DNA from: Clostridium sp. CAG:678
GTDB taxonomy: Bacteria; Bacillota; Clostridia; Oscillospirales; Acutalibacteraceae
Direction: 5' to 3'
Assembly (NCBI GenBank): GCA_000431535.1
Contig: HF991793.1
Span: 1 to 64,000 of the forward strand
Length of the DNA stretch: 64,000 bases
The notes under the pieces are model-generated. The model was given only the letters and a program-made list of their open reading frames with translations. It had not been told where the DNA came from and did not search any database. The position numbers and the translations under genes are program-made. This document shows, piece after piece, positions 1 to 7,677 of this stretch (the first letter of the stretch is position 1; the number at the start of each line of letters is the position of its first letter).

Positions 1-84
1 CAAATCTGGGCGAAAGTCCCTTCGCAAGAGTTAAGCGATACGCTGGTGGAAGCGTTTCAGGACAAGCTCAAAAAAGACGAATAA
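1..84 (+). CDS. C-terminal fragment, possible tyrosine recombinase
   Basis: Only the last 27 residues before a TAA stop lie in the window. They read QIWAKVPSQELSDTLVEAF followed by a Lys-rich end. This resembles the extreme C-terminus of XerC/D-type tyrosine recombinases, where the catalytic Tyr sits in a QIYTHV-like motif followed by an amphipathic helix. Here the position that would be Tyr is Trp. The gene converges on the 3' end of guaA, a well-known insertion site for mobile elements, which supports the integrase reading. The fragment is too short to be sure of the family. Confidence 0.4.
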   Translation, partial: QIWAKVPSQELSDTLVEAFQDKLKKDE

Positions 85-94
85 GAACGACAAA

Positions 95-134
95 AAGCCC
101 TTAGCTATGAGTGCTTACCCACAGCTAAGGGCTT
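95..134. terminator. Bidirectional hairpin between the recombinase-like gene and guaA
   Basis: A perfect 12-bp stem (AAGCCCTTAGCT at 95-106 pairs with 123-134) with a 16-nt loop. Read on the minus strand it is followed by five T, so it can end guaA transcription. On the plus strand it follows the recombinase-like stop codon by 10 bases and has a weaker T run. Confidence 0.7.
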
Positions 135-228
135 TCTAATATGGATTTCTTCTGCCACACAACCGCTTGTCAATTATTCCGTAACCCATAAACCACTGGG
201 CTGCAAGAATAATGGCTCTCGTATGGCT

Positions 229-248
229 GTTATCAAATTGTTATCAAA
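229..248. repeat. Two direct repeats GTTATCAAA, 11-bp period
   Basis: GTTATCAAA occurs at 229-237 and again at 240-248, between the recombinase-like gene and the guaA stop codon. Short direct repeats in this position are typical of integrase arm-binding sites. The binding role is inferred. The rest of 135-305 shows no gene. Confidence 0.35.
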
Positions 249-305
249 AGACTTCTCCGAACGCCGCAAACCCGCATAAATACTGGATTTTTACGGTGTT
301 TCGTT

Positions 306-1832
306 TTACTCCCACTCGACGGTGCCGGGGGGTTTGGAAGTGATGTCGTAGACGACGCGGTTGACATGTTCTACTTCGTTTGTGATACGGTTGGAGACTT
401 TGGCAAGGATATCATATGGGATCTTTGCCCAATCCGCCGTCATAAAATCATCTGTTGTAACGGCTCTGATCGCGATTAGATGGTCATATGTTCTGTGATC
501 GCCCATTACACCGACCGTTTGCACATTGGGAAGCACACAGAAAAACTGCGCAAGATTTTTCTCGTATCCGTTTTTACGCATTTCATCGCGCAGCACCCAA
601 TCCGCATCCTGAAGAACTTTAATCTTGTCCGCCGTAAGTTCACCGATGACACGTACCCCCAGACCCGGGCCGGGGAACGGCTGGCGCCAAACGAGTTCTT
701 TAGGGATACCGAGTTTTTCGCCGACCCTGCGCACCTCATCTTTAAACAGATCGCAAAGCGGCTCTATTACGCCGAGGAACTGCACATCATCCGGCATTTT
801 CACCCGGTTGTGATGCGTTTTGATTACAGCAGCATCGCCTTTGCCGCTTTCGATACAATCGGGATAGATCGTACCCTGCGCGAAAAAGCCTTTATCCTGC
901 TGCTTTCTGATCTCATCCCAGAAAACATTGAAAAATTCCGTGCCGATAATCTTTCTCTTCTGCTCCGGATCTGTTACGCCTTTAAGAGCAGAAAGGAATC
1001 TGTCTGCACAGTTGACGCGGACAAAATTCATATCAAACAGGCTTGTAAACGTCTTTTCGACGAAATCGCCTTCATTTTTCCGCATTAGACCTTGATCCAC
1101 AAACACACAGGTAAGCTGTTTGCCGACCGCTCTGGAAAGGAGGCCTGCGGCAACGGACGAATCCACGCCGCCGGAAAGGCCGAGAATTACATTTTTATCG
1201 CCGATCTGCGCGCGCAGTTTTTCAACTGTTGTTTCAATAAAATTATCCATGACCCAGTCGCCGGAACAGCCGCAGACATCATAAAGAAAATTGCGCAGCA
1301 TCTGCATGCCGTATTCACTGTGGGTAACCTCTGGGTGAAACTGCACAGCATAGAGTTTTCTGTTTGTATCCTGCATTGCGGCGCAGGGGCAGTCATTTGT
1401 AAAGCCAACGATTTCAAAGCCCTGGGGCGGTTCTGAGATATAATCCGTATGGCTCATCCAAACGGTGCTGCTTTCGGGCACCTCTTTAAACAGAGGGGAT
1501 CCTTTGGTATGAAGCTCTATTTTACCGTATTCGGAAACGGGCGCGGTTTCTACCTTGCCCCCGAGCATCCAGGCAATCAGCTGGCTGCCGTAGCATATGC
1601 CGAGCACCGGTATGCCAAGATCCAGGATATCCGCCGAATAATGCGGCGAACTTGCGTCATAAACGGAATTGGGACCGCCGGTGAAGATGATTCCCTTATA
1701 TCCGTTCGCTCTGATCTCTTCAAGCGGAGTGGTATAAGGCAAAATCTCTGCGTAAACATGATTATCACGCACGCGGCGCGCGATCAGCTGATTATACTGA
1801 CCGCCGAAATCAAGAACAAGAATTTTTTCCAT
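306..1832 (-). CDS. guaA: GMP synthase (glutamine-hydrolysing)
   Basis: Converts XMP to GMP with ATP and glutamine, the last step to guanine nucleotides. The 508-residue length is normal. An N-terminal class I glutamine amidotransferase carries the nucleophile motif GICYGSQ and the QFHPEVTHS His/Glu pair. It is followed by the ATP pyrophosphatase loop GLSGGVDSS and the dimerisation domain ending PPGTVEWE. The start is ATG at 1832, preceded by GGGAGG at good spacing. The reading frame stays open 41 codons further upstream, but that stretch has no family similarity and no RBS. It lies downstream of purA but has its own promoter and a terminator between them. Its 3' end may be the attachment site of a mobile element. 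Confidence 0.97.
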   Translation of the reverse strand: MEKILVLDFGGQYNQLIARRVRDNHVYAEILPYTTPLEEIRANGYKGIIFTGGPNSVYDASSPHYSADILDLGIPVLGICYGSQLIAWMLGGKVETAPVSEYGKIELHTKGSPLFKEVPESSTVWMSHTDYISEPPQGFEIVGFTNDCPCAAMQDTNRKLYAVQFHPEVTHSEYGMQMLRNFLYDVCGCSGDWVMDNFIETTVEKLRAQIGDKNVILGLSGGVDSSVAAGLLSRAVGKQLTCVFVDQGLMRKNEGDFVEKTFTSLFDMNFVRVNCADRFLSALKGVTDPEQKRKIIGTEFFNVFWDEIRKQQDKGFFAQGTIYPDCIESGKGDAAVIKTHHNRVKMPDDVQFLGVIEPLCDLFKDEVRRVGEKLGIPKELVWRQPFPGPGLGVRVIGELTADKIKVLQDADWVLRDEMRKNGYEKNLAQFFCVLPNVQTVGVMGDHRTYDHLIAIRAVTTDDFMTADWAKIPYDILAKVSNRITNEVEHVNRVVYDITSKPPGTVEWE

Positions 1833-1868
1833 AAGAAACCTCCCTGTTGATATGTATTGTGAGATATT

Positions 1869-1897
1869 ATTATATACAATTTGCAAAGCGATTGCAA
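1869..1897 (-). promoter_or_regulatory. guaA promoter
   Basis: On the minus strand, -35 TTGCAA (1892-1897), a 17-bp spacer and -10 TATAAT (1869-1874), about 30 bases upstream of the guaA ribosome binding site. Confidence 0.75.
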
Positions 1898-1930
1898 GAT
1901 GGCAGGCAAGCAAATTAAAACGATATCTAT

Positions 1931-1970
1931 TTATAAAAAAGCAAAACTCCGCCAAAACAGCGGAGCTTTT
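1931..1970 (-). terminator. purA terminator
   Basis: Stem CTCCGC/GCGGAG (1947-1952 with 1960-1965) followed on the minus strand by a T-rich tract, directly after the purA stop codon. It separates purA from guaA. Confidence 0.8.
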
Positions 1971-1974
1971 TTAT

Positions 1975-3255
1975 TTATTTGTTTCTGTAAATGATTGCCT
2001 CACGTTCGGGGCCGTTGGAAACCATGGTGATCGGATGGCCGATCTCCTTTTCAATAAACTCTACATAATCTTTGGTTTCCTGAGGAAGATCCTCATACTC
2101 GCGGATGCCTTTGATATCGCAGTGCCAGCCTTTGAGCGTTTTGTAAACCGGCTTACACTTTTTGAGCGACGGCGTTGTGGGGAAATATTTAATGACCTCT
2201 CCGTCCAGTTCATAACCTACGCAGACTTTGATTTCTTCAAGATAAGAAAGGCAGTCCAGTGCCGTCATAACAACTTGCGTAGCACCCTGGCACTCTACGC
2301 CGTAGCGCGTTGCAACGCAATCAAACCAGCCCACACGGCGCGGTCTGCCGGTTGTTGCGCCGAATTCGCCCTTATCGCCGCCGTGGATACGCAGTTCCTG
2401 CGCTTCCTCTTCATCCAGAATCTCTGAAACGAACTCGCCTGCGCCAACAGCGCTGGAATACGCTTTTGTGACAACAACGATATCCTTAATCTGATTTGCC
2501 GGGATGCCGGCGCCGACGCAGCCGTAACCGGCAAGCGTGGAAGAAGAAGTAACCATGGGATAGATGCCGAAATCGGGATCTTTCAGTGTGCCGAGCTGAC
2601 CCTCAAGCAGGATCTCTTTGCCCGCTTTGAGCGCATTCTGAATATAAGTATGCGTATCGCAAACGAACGGCTCAATCTCTTTTTTATATTCCATGCAGGT
2701 TGCATAAAGTTCCTCTTCATCCAGAAGAGGCTTATGATAAACATATTTAAGCGTTAAGTTTTTAAGCGTGCAGATATTTTTCAGTTTGGCTTTCAGCAGA
2801 TCATCATCAAACAGTTCGTTGACCTGAATGCCAATCTTGGAATATTTATCTGAAAAGAACGGCGCGATACCGCTTTTTGTGGAACCAAAAGCGGCTTTAC
2901 CAAGGCGCTCCTCCTCGTACTCGTCCAGTTTGATATGATATGGCATCAGAATCTGGCAGCGTTCGGAAACAAGAAGTTTTGGATTCAAGCCCGCTTTCTT
3001 AATGCCCTCCAATTCCTGGATAAACTTATGGATATCCAACGCAACACCGTTTCCGATGATGCACACAGTGTTTTCATTAAAAATGCCGCTTGGAAGAAGA
3101 TGCAGGGCAAATCTGCCGTGCTCGTTTATAATTGTGTGGCCCGCATTGGCGCCGCCCTGAAAACGGATAACGATATCCGCCTTTTGCGCGAACATATCGG
3201 TAATTTTGCCTTTACCCTCATCGCCCCAGTTGGCACCTACTATTGCTCTAACCAT
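1975..3255 (-). CDS. purA: Adenylosuccinate synthetase
   Basis: GTP-dependent condensation of IMP with aspartate, the committed step to AMP. The 426 residues match the family. The N-terminus has the nucleotide-binding signature ANWGDEGKGK, then the catalytic GGANAGHT segment. The central GEFGATTGRPRRVGW stretch is the IMP/aspartate region. ATG at 3255 was chosen because the conserved MVRAIVGANWGDEGKGK begins there; upstream codons in frame belong to the leader. A weak GGAG lies upstream. The gene has a long leader (about 210 nt) containing a duplicated element that may control it. Confidence 0.96.
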   Translation of the reverse strand: MVRAIVGANWGDEGKGKITDMFAQKADIVIRFQGGANAGHTIINEHGRFALHLLPSGIFNENTVCIIGNGVALDIHKFIQELEGIKKAGLNPKLLVSERCQILMPYHIKLDEYEEERLGKAAFGSTKSGIAPFFSDKYSKIGIQVNELFDDDLLKAKLKNICTLKNLTLKYVYHKPLLDEEELYATCMEYKKEIEPFVCDTHTYIQNALKAGKEILLEGQLGTLKDPDFGIYPMVTSSSTLAGYGCVGAGIPANQIKDIVVVTKAYSSAVGAGEFVSEILDEEEAQELRIHGGDKGEFGATTGRPRRVGWFDCVATRYGVECQGATQVVMTALDCLSYLEEIKVCVGYELDGEVIKYFPTTPSLKKCKPVYKTLKGWHCDIKGIREYEDLPQETKDYVEFIEKEIGHPITMVSNGPEREAIIYRNK

Positions 3256-3387
3256 AATTAAAATTCTCCAATCACTTAAAATATGCTTATGTTTTTTACG
3301 CACAAAACGGGAACGGGGCAGGCGCTCCATTCCCTGTTTGATTTTGGCACAAGTGCGAGGCGGTAGCAGCCGCCGAGCGCTGTGTTT

Positions 3388-3474
3388 CAATGTTCTCGCA
3401 GAGGTTATTATTACGCATCTGCGAGCGGAAAAGTGCGAACAGGCGCGTAACAATGTTCTCGCAGAGGTTATTAT
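3388..3474 (-). promoter_or_regulatory. Duplicated 24-bp element in the purA leader
   Basis: The same 24 bp (core TGTTCTCGCAGAGGTTATTA on the plus strand) occurs at 3388-3411 and 3451-3474, 63 bp apart. The upstream copy overlaps the -10 box. Between them at 3418-3425 lies TCTGCGAG (plus strand), the exact complement of CTCGCAGA found inside each copy. In RNA the middle segment could therefore pair with either copy, giving two mutually exclusive 8-bp helices. Alternatively the copies are DNA operators for a purine repressor. There is no match to the known purine riboswitch core. Confidence 0.6.
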
Positions 3475-3498
3475 ATCCTATATTAAAAATCAAGTCAA
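3470..3498 (-). promoter_or_regulatory. purA promoter
   Basis: On the minus strand, -35 TTGACT (3493-3498), a 17-bp spacer and a perfect -10 TATAAT (3470-3475). Transcription would begin near 3463, inside the upstream copy of the repeated leader element. Confidence 0.85.
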
Positions 3499-3508
3499 TA
3501 AAGAAGGC

Positions 3509-3913
3509 TTAATTCAGGGGACTTTTTTCCGTTTCCTGCGGTTTGCCGACGGTAACGGTGTTTTTATTCAGATGCATGATCGGGATCAGCAGACCGGGAA
3601 GTCCGGTTAAAGACGCGGCGTTATTGATGGTCATTCTAAGGAACGGGAACAGCTGATCAAAAGACTGGGTATGGATATCCGGCTTTTCATCTCCGTCCTC
3701 AAACGAAAACTCAGCAGCCATTTCAAGGCGCATCTCAAACGGATTGAGATCCGAATCCGTAATTCTAAATTCAACGATACCCACGCATCTTTTTGCGTCA
3801 TCCATATAATTCACGTTATATTTGACCTGATTCTGCAGTTTCAGCTGTGTGCCAGGCTTCACCCGGTTTTCGACCTCAAGTTTATTTACTTTATAGCCCC
3901 TTAACTGTACCAA
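3509..3913 (-). CDS. SecB-like chaperone-fold protein
   Basis: A 134-residue soluble protein. The order of strands and the C-terminal block LFPFLRMTINNAASLTG, then GLLIPIMHLNKN, match the SecB fold, where a LFP..R..I block precedes a Pro-rich loop. SecB binds unfolded proteins for export and is mainly proteobacterial; Gram-positive SecB-like proteins are rarer and varied. A TTG start at 3913 is chosen because GGAGG lies 8 bases upstream; the frame upstream runs through the end of the preceding gene. It is the last gene of an operon after a membrane-anchored polysaccharide deacetylase, so a role in envelope or export quality control is a reasonable guess. Exact function is not established. Confidence 0.6.
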   Translation of the reverse strand: MVQLRGYKVNKLEVENRVKPGTQLKLQNQVKYNVNYMDDAKRCVGIVEFRITDSDLNPFEMRLEMAAEFSFEDGDEKPDIHTQSFDQLFPFLRMTINNAASLTGLPGLLIPIMHLNKNTVTVGKPQETEKSPLN

Positions 3914-3932
3914 AACAAAAACCTCCGTTCGA

Positions 3933-5363
3933 TTAATGGAAAGAACTGTAAACATGCCCGTTTTGCATTTCGGCATCTTTATAATAGGCAAGCTCCGCGA
4001 TATTGACGATCTGAAATCCGCGTTTGACAAGTTCGGGAACAAATTTCTGAACTGCCTCTGCACTGGTCTTATAGATATCATGCATCAGAATGATATCCCC
4101 GTCTTGCGCATGATCCAAAACATATTTGCCGATTCTTGCGGCGTCCTTATATTTCCAGTCGTTGGTATCCACGCTCCACAGACAGATCGGCGCGGCAGCG
4201 TTGTTTTTAATGGTATCAGACAAATAGCCGCCCGTGGGTCTGAACACCGACGGCACATACCCCGTTGCATCTTTTATGGCGTTGATTCCGTTTGTGATAT
4301 CCGCCGGGGTAACATCCTTGCCGTAATGGCTGTGATCATACGTATGATTCCCGAGCTGACAGCCAAGGGACACCATTCGCTTGGCGCAGTCTGCATTTCC
4401 CTGTTTGGAAAGGCGGTTTGCCACCATAAAAAATGTTGCCGAACCGTGATTCTGTTCCAGCGTATCCAGAATAACAGAAGTTGTTTTGGCGTTGGGACCG
4501 TCATCAAAGGAAAGGGCAACCATGGGTTTGCCCGGATCCAGATCCGTTCTTATGTAAAACGGCGCCTCGGCAACCGTTACCTTGCAGACAGCGGTTTTGC
4601 CGTTATATGTTTTTGCCGTTACAGTGGCCTCGCCCGCGGAAACGGGAATAAAATTTGAGCCTTCCGTTTTTAAAACGGAAGTATTATCCGAATCAATATA
4701 GATCATCTTTGAGGCACTGCCCGACGAAACGGACGGTTTCATATACTTTTGCGTGCCGAGATAAATGGTTTTTTCCGATACGGGAAACTGAATGCTCTCC
4801 GGCGCGGAAAGCACATTGACTCTTGCGCTTGCGGAAAGGCCATTGTAACTTTTAACACTGACATCCGCGCTTCCGTTTGCGATGCCGATCACATTTCCCG
4901 CACTATCCACGCCAAGGACATTCGGATCAGAAGAAGAAAATTCAAAGCCCGTATTTAATTCACTGCCCTCCACCTGAAGAGATGGCATATACCGTTCGCC
5001 TACCCCGATCGACAGTTCATTTTCCGAAAAAGAAAGGGCAGTTGGTGCGTCCTCCACATAGACCGTGATTTCCGAAGTGCCTACCTTAACAAGCGCCGAG
5101 CCTTTTGACACCGCCCGGAACACGCCGTTTGAATCCACGGTAACAACATCTTTATTATAACTTTTATAATGCACCAAATTATCATCAGCGGGATAATCAT
5201 ATTCCTGACCCACGCCGAGAATCATTGCTTTTTCGTTTACATAAATAGTATTTGCGCGTATATTTCTGTCAACAATAACGGCAATAAACGATATTATGAG
5301 CAGAACTGCCAGAAAAACTGCAGCGCTTTTTATGCTGACTGATTTTTTTCTGCCTGCGAACAT
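3933..5363 (-). CDS. Membrane-anchored polysaccharide deacetylase with Big2 domains
   Basis: A 476-residue extracytoplasmic enzyme. A single N-terminal membrane segment (about residues 15-35) is followed by three Big2-like Ig domains (about 38-265) and a C-terminal NodB deacetylase domain (about 280-460). All catalytic motifs are visible: SFDDGP metal-binding Asp pair, GNHTYDH with both His, RPTGGY, and the LMHDIY His. It likely removes acetyl groups from peptidoglycan or another cell-surface glycan; Big2 domains may hold it at the wall. The AAGGAGG site lies 12 bases before the ATG. It follows the Cys-rich small gene by 3 bases and precedes the SecB-like gene, so the three form one operon. 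Confidence 0.9.
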   Translation of the reverse strand: MFAGRKKSVSIKSAAVFLAVLLIISFIAVIVDRNIRANTIYVNEKAMILGVGQEYDYPADDNLVHYKSYNKDVVTVDSNGVFRAVSKGSALVKVGTSEITVYVEDAPTALSFSENELSIGVGERYMPSLQVEGSELNTGFEFSSSDPNVLGVDSAGNVIGIANGSADVSVKSYNGLSASARVNVLSAPESIQFPVSEKTIYLGTQKYMKPSVSSGSASKMIYIDSDNTSVLKTEGSNFIPVSAGEATVTAKTYNGKTAVCKVTVAEAPFYIRTDLDPGKPMVALSFDDGPNAKTTSVILDTLEQNHGSATFFMVANRLSKQGNADCAKRMVSLGCQLGNHTYDHSHYGKDVTPADITNGINAIKDATGYVPSVFRPTGGYLSDTIKNNAAAPICLWSVDTNDWKYKDAARIGKYVLDHAQDGDIILMHDIYKTSAEAVQKFVPELVKRGFQIVNIAELAYYKDAEMQNGHVYSSFH

Positions 5364-5366
5364 CGT

Positions 5367-5549
5367 TCAATTCTGCCTCCTTACGATCTCGTATTCACCG
5401 CCGTCCGGGCAGAAATATCGGCACTTTCCCCTGCGTAAGCTTTGGGTAAGCTGCGCATACTCATCTTCGTCAAGAAGCGCGTTGCAAAATTCCTCCCCGC
5501 TGTCCTCATCACACACAAACCAGCGGCAGTTTTCACATAAAAGATCCAA
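5367..5549 (-). CDS. Small Cys-rich protein, DUF6472-like
   Basis: A 60-residue protein with paired cysteines: CENC near the start, FCNALLDEDEY, then CRYFCPDGGEY. The pattern recalls the clostridial DUF6472 family, probably a small metal-binding protein of unknown function. The start is TTG at 5549 with GGAGA 11 bases upstream; the ATG nearer that site is followed at once by a stop. The stop codon lies 3 bases before the deacetylase start, so the two are co-transcribed. Confidence 0.7.
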   Translation of the reverse strand: MDLLCENCRWFVCDEDSGEEFCNALLDEDEYAQLTQSLRRGKCRYFCPDGGEYEIVRRQN

Positions 5550-5604
5550 AATTTATTTCATCTCCGTAAAAATCGGATAATAAATTATATTATCTTCAAT
5601 GATT

Positions 5605-5633
5605 ATTATACATGGATGATTTGCCAATATCAA
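5605..5633 (-). promoter_or_regulatory. Promoter of the deacetylase operon
   Basis: Minus strand: -35 TTGATA (5628-5633), a 17-bp spacer and -10 TATAAT (5605-5610), 56 bases before the TTG start of the Cys-rich gene. Confidence 0.7.
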
Positions 5634-5734
5634 TAAGCATTTGTGTCATATTTTTAACAAATTCGTTAATAATTTTGTGTATTTTTAAAATTTACCGACA
5701 TATGGAAAAACAAAACGGAAGAAAAGCGAAAAAC

Positions 5735-5767
5735 GGAGAAAAAAGCGCGCCGCAAAAAGCAGCGCGC
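5735..5767 (-). terminator. pckG terminator
   Basis: GCGCGC arms extended by a GC pair and one G-T pair around a TTTTT loop, followed on the minus strand by six T. It lies about 13 bases after the pckG stop. Confidence 0.8.
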
Positions 5768-5779
5768 AATCTTTCATGC

Positions 5780-7561
5780 TTATTTATCAAGGTTTGCTTT
5801 TACTCTGTTGAGTTCATCCTCAAGTTCTTCGGGAAGCGTATCGCCGAATTTAGCATAAAGTTCCTCAACGCCCTTGAGTTCCTCTTTCCAAGCATCCTTA
5901 TCCACATCCAGAATCTTTTCAAGATCATCCGTGGTCATATCAAGGCCTTCCAGGTTGATATCCTCTGCTTTCGGAAGATAGCCGATCGGTGTTTCCACAG
6001 CGTCTACCTTGCCCTCGCAGCGGTCAATGATCCAGTCAAGAACACGAAGGTTATCGCCGAATCCGGGCCAGAGGAAGTGACCCTCATCATCCTTGCGGAA
6101 CCAGTTTACATTAAAGATCTTAGGAGCCTTGTCAGGATCAAGCGTTTCGCCGATCTCAATCCAATGTTTCCAGTAATCGCCCATATTATAGCCGCAGAAC
6201 GGAAGCATAGCCATAGGATCGCGGCGAACAACGCCTACTGCGCCTGTTGCAGCGGCAGTGGTTTCGGAACCCATGATAGAGCCTACGAACACACCGTGAT
6301 TCCAGCTTGTGGACTGATATACGAGCGGCGTAAGTTTCGCGCGGCGACCGCCGAATACGAACGCGGAAATCGGAACGCCCTGCGGATTCTCAAACTCAGA
6401 GGAGATACAGGGGCAGTTTACAGCAGGAGCGGTGAATCTTGAGTTCGGGTGCGCGCCCTTCTCATCAGATTCTTTGCCGTTCCAAGGCTCGCCTTTCCAG
6501 TTGATTGCATTGGTAGGCGGATTATCGTTAAGACCTTCCCACCAAACGGTGTTATTATCCAGATCATGGCAAACGTTTGTAAAGATCGTGCCTTTCTTGG
6601 TAGCGGCAAGCGCGTTCGGATTGGATTTATCATTTGTGCCGGGCGCAACGCCGAAGAAACCGTTTTCAGGGTTGATGGCATACAATCTGCCGTCCGGACC
6701 TTTTCTGATCCAGGCAATATCATCGCCTACGCACCAAACTTTATAGCCTTTCTTCTTATATCCCTCAGGCGGAATGAGCATAGCAAGGTTGGTCTTGCCG
6801 CAGGCGCTTGGGAAAGCGGCGCAAATATATTTGATCTCGCCGTTTGGCTTTTCAACGCCCAGGATAAGCATATGCTCTGCCTGCCACATCTCGTTTTTAC
6901 CAAGGTAAGACGCAATACGAAGCGCGAAGCACTTTTTGCCGAGCAGAACATTTCCGCCGTATGCGGAGTTTACGGAAATGATGGTATTATCCTCAGGGAA
7001 CTGGCAGATCCATCTCTTTTCGGGATCTACGTTGCACTTGCAGTGCATGCCGCGAACCCAGTCGTTTGAATCGCCGAGCGCATCAAGAACATTCTTGCCG
7101 ACTCTGGTCATGATATTCATATTCAGAACAACATAGATGGAATCCGTGATTTCAATACCGATCTTGGAGAACGGAGAACCAACAGGGCCCATGGAATAAG
7201 GAATGATATACATCGTTCTGCCCTGATAGGAATCTTTTGCGATATCATAAAGCATTTCATATGCTTTTTTAGGCTCCATCCAATGGTTTGTGGGGCCTGC
7301 GTCCTTTTCTTCACGGGAGCAGATAAGGGTTCTGTCCTCCACGCGGGCAACATCGTTTACCGCAGTTCTGTGAAGATAGCAGTCCGGAAGCAAATCCTCG
7401 TTCAGTTTGATCATTTCGCCGGTCTCAACAGCCTCTGCCTCAAGGGCAGCGATCTGCTCTTTAGACCCGTCAATCCACATAATCTTGGAAGGCTTGAGGA
7501 GTTCAATCTTTTCATCAAGCCATGCAAGGAGGGATGGATTTTTGGTAAGATTAGTTTCCAT
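5780..7561 (-). CDS. pckG: Phosphoenolpyruvate carboxykinase (GTP)
   Basis: Interconverts oxaloacetate plus GTP with PEP plus CO2 at the gluconeogenesis/anaplerosis node. The 593 residues fit the GTP class, not the roughly 530-residue ATP class. Signatures seen are the IIPYSMGPVGSPFSKIG substrate-binding stretch, the P-loop with active-site cysteine FPSACGKTN, and the guanine-site region RRDPMAMLPFCGYNMGDYW. ATG at 7561 follows AAAGGAG at ideal spacing. It is transcribed alone, with its own promoter and terminator. In anaerobes this enzyme often runs toward oxaloacetate; the direction cannot be read from sequence. Confidence 0.97.
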   Translation of the reverse strand: METNLTKNPSLLAWLDEKIELLKPSKIMWIDGSKEQIAALEAEAVETGEMIKLNEDLLPDCYLHRTAVNDVARVEDRTLICSREEKDAGPTNHWMEPKKAYEMLYDIAKDSYQGRTMYIIPYSMGPVGSPFSKIGIEITDSIYVVLNMNIMTRVGKNVLDALGDSNDWVRGMHCKCNVDPEKRWICQFPEDNTIISVNSAYGGNVLLGKKCFALRIASYLGKNEMWQAEHMLILGVEKPNGEIKYICAAFPSACGKTNLAMLIPPEGYKKKGYKVWCVGDDIAWIRKGPDGRLYAINPENGFFGVAPGTNDKSNPNALAATKKGTIFTNVCHDLDNNTVWWEGLNDNPPTNAINWKGEPWNGKESDEKGAHPNSRFTAPAVNCPCISSEFENPQGVPISAFVFGGRRAKLTPLVYQSTSWNHGVFVGSIMGSETTAAATGAVGVVRRDPMAMLPFCGYNMGDYWKHWIEIGETLDPDKAPKIFNVNWFRKDDEGHFLWPGFGDNLRVLDWIIDRCEGKVDAVETPIGYLPKAEDINLEGLDMTTDDLEKILDVDKDAWKEELKGVEELYAKFGDTLPEELEDELNRVKANLDK

Positions 7562-7628
7562 ATTTATTCTCCTTTATAAATTATTAACAATAACAGGCAA
7601 AACGCACTTTTGCTTTTTTGCCATTAAT

Positions 7629-7656
7629 ATTATAACAATTTTTTCCCAAAATTCAA
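7629..7656 (-). promoter_or_regulatory. pckG promoter
   Basis: Minus strand: -35 TTGAAT (7651-7656), a 16-bp spacer and -10 TATAAT (7629-7634), giving a leader of about 60 nt. Confidence 0.7.
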
Positions 7657-7677
7657 TAGTGATACTATACTAATTAA

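Noticed and set aside
480-1088. 202-codon frame opposite guaA
   Set aside because: Antisense shadow without RBS or family signature.
1833-1955. N-terminal extension of guaA by 41 codons
   Set aside because: It covers the promoter and RBS region, has no similarity to GMP synthase, and the ATG at 1832 has an ideal GGGAGG.
3256-3453. N-terminal extension of purA
   Set aside because: It lies in the leader with the repeated element; the conserved purA start is the ATG at 3255.
3388-3474. Purine riboswitch upstream of purA
   Set aside because: The three-way junction and conserved core of the known purine aptamer are not present; only a duplicated element and simple hairpins are seen.
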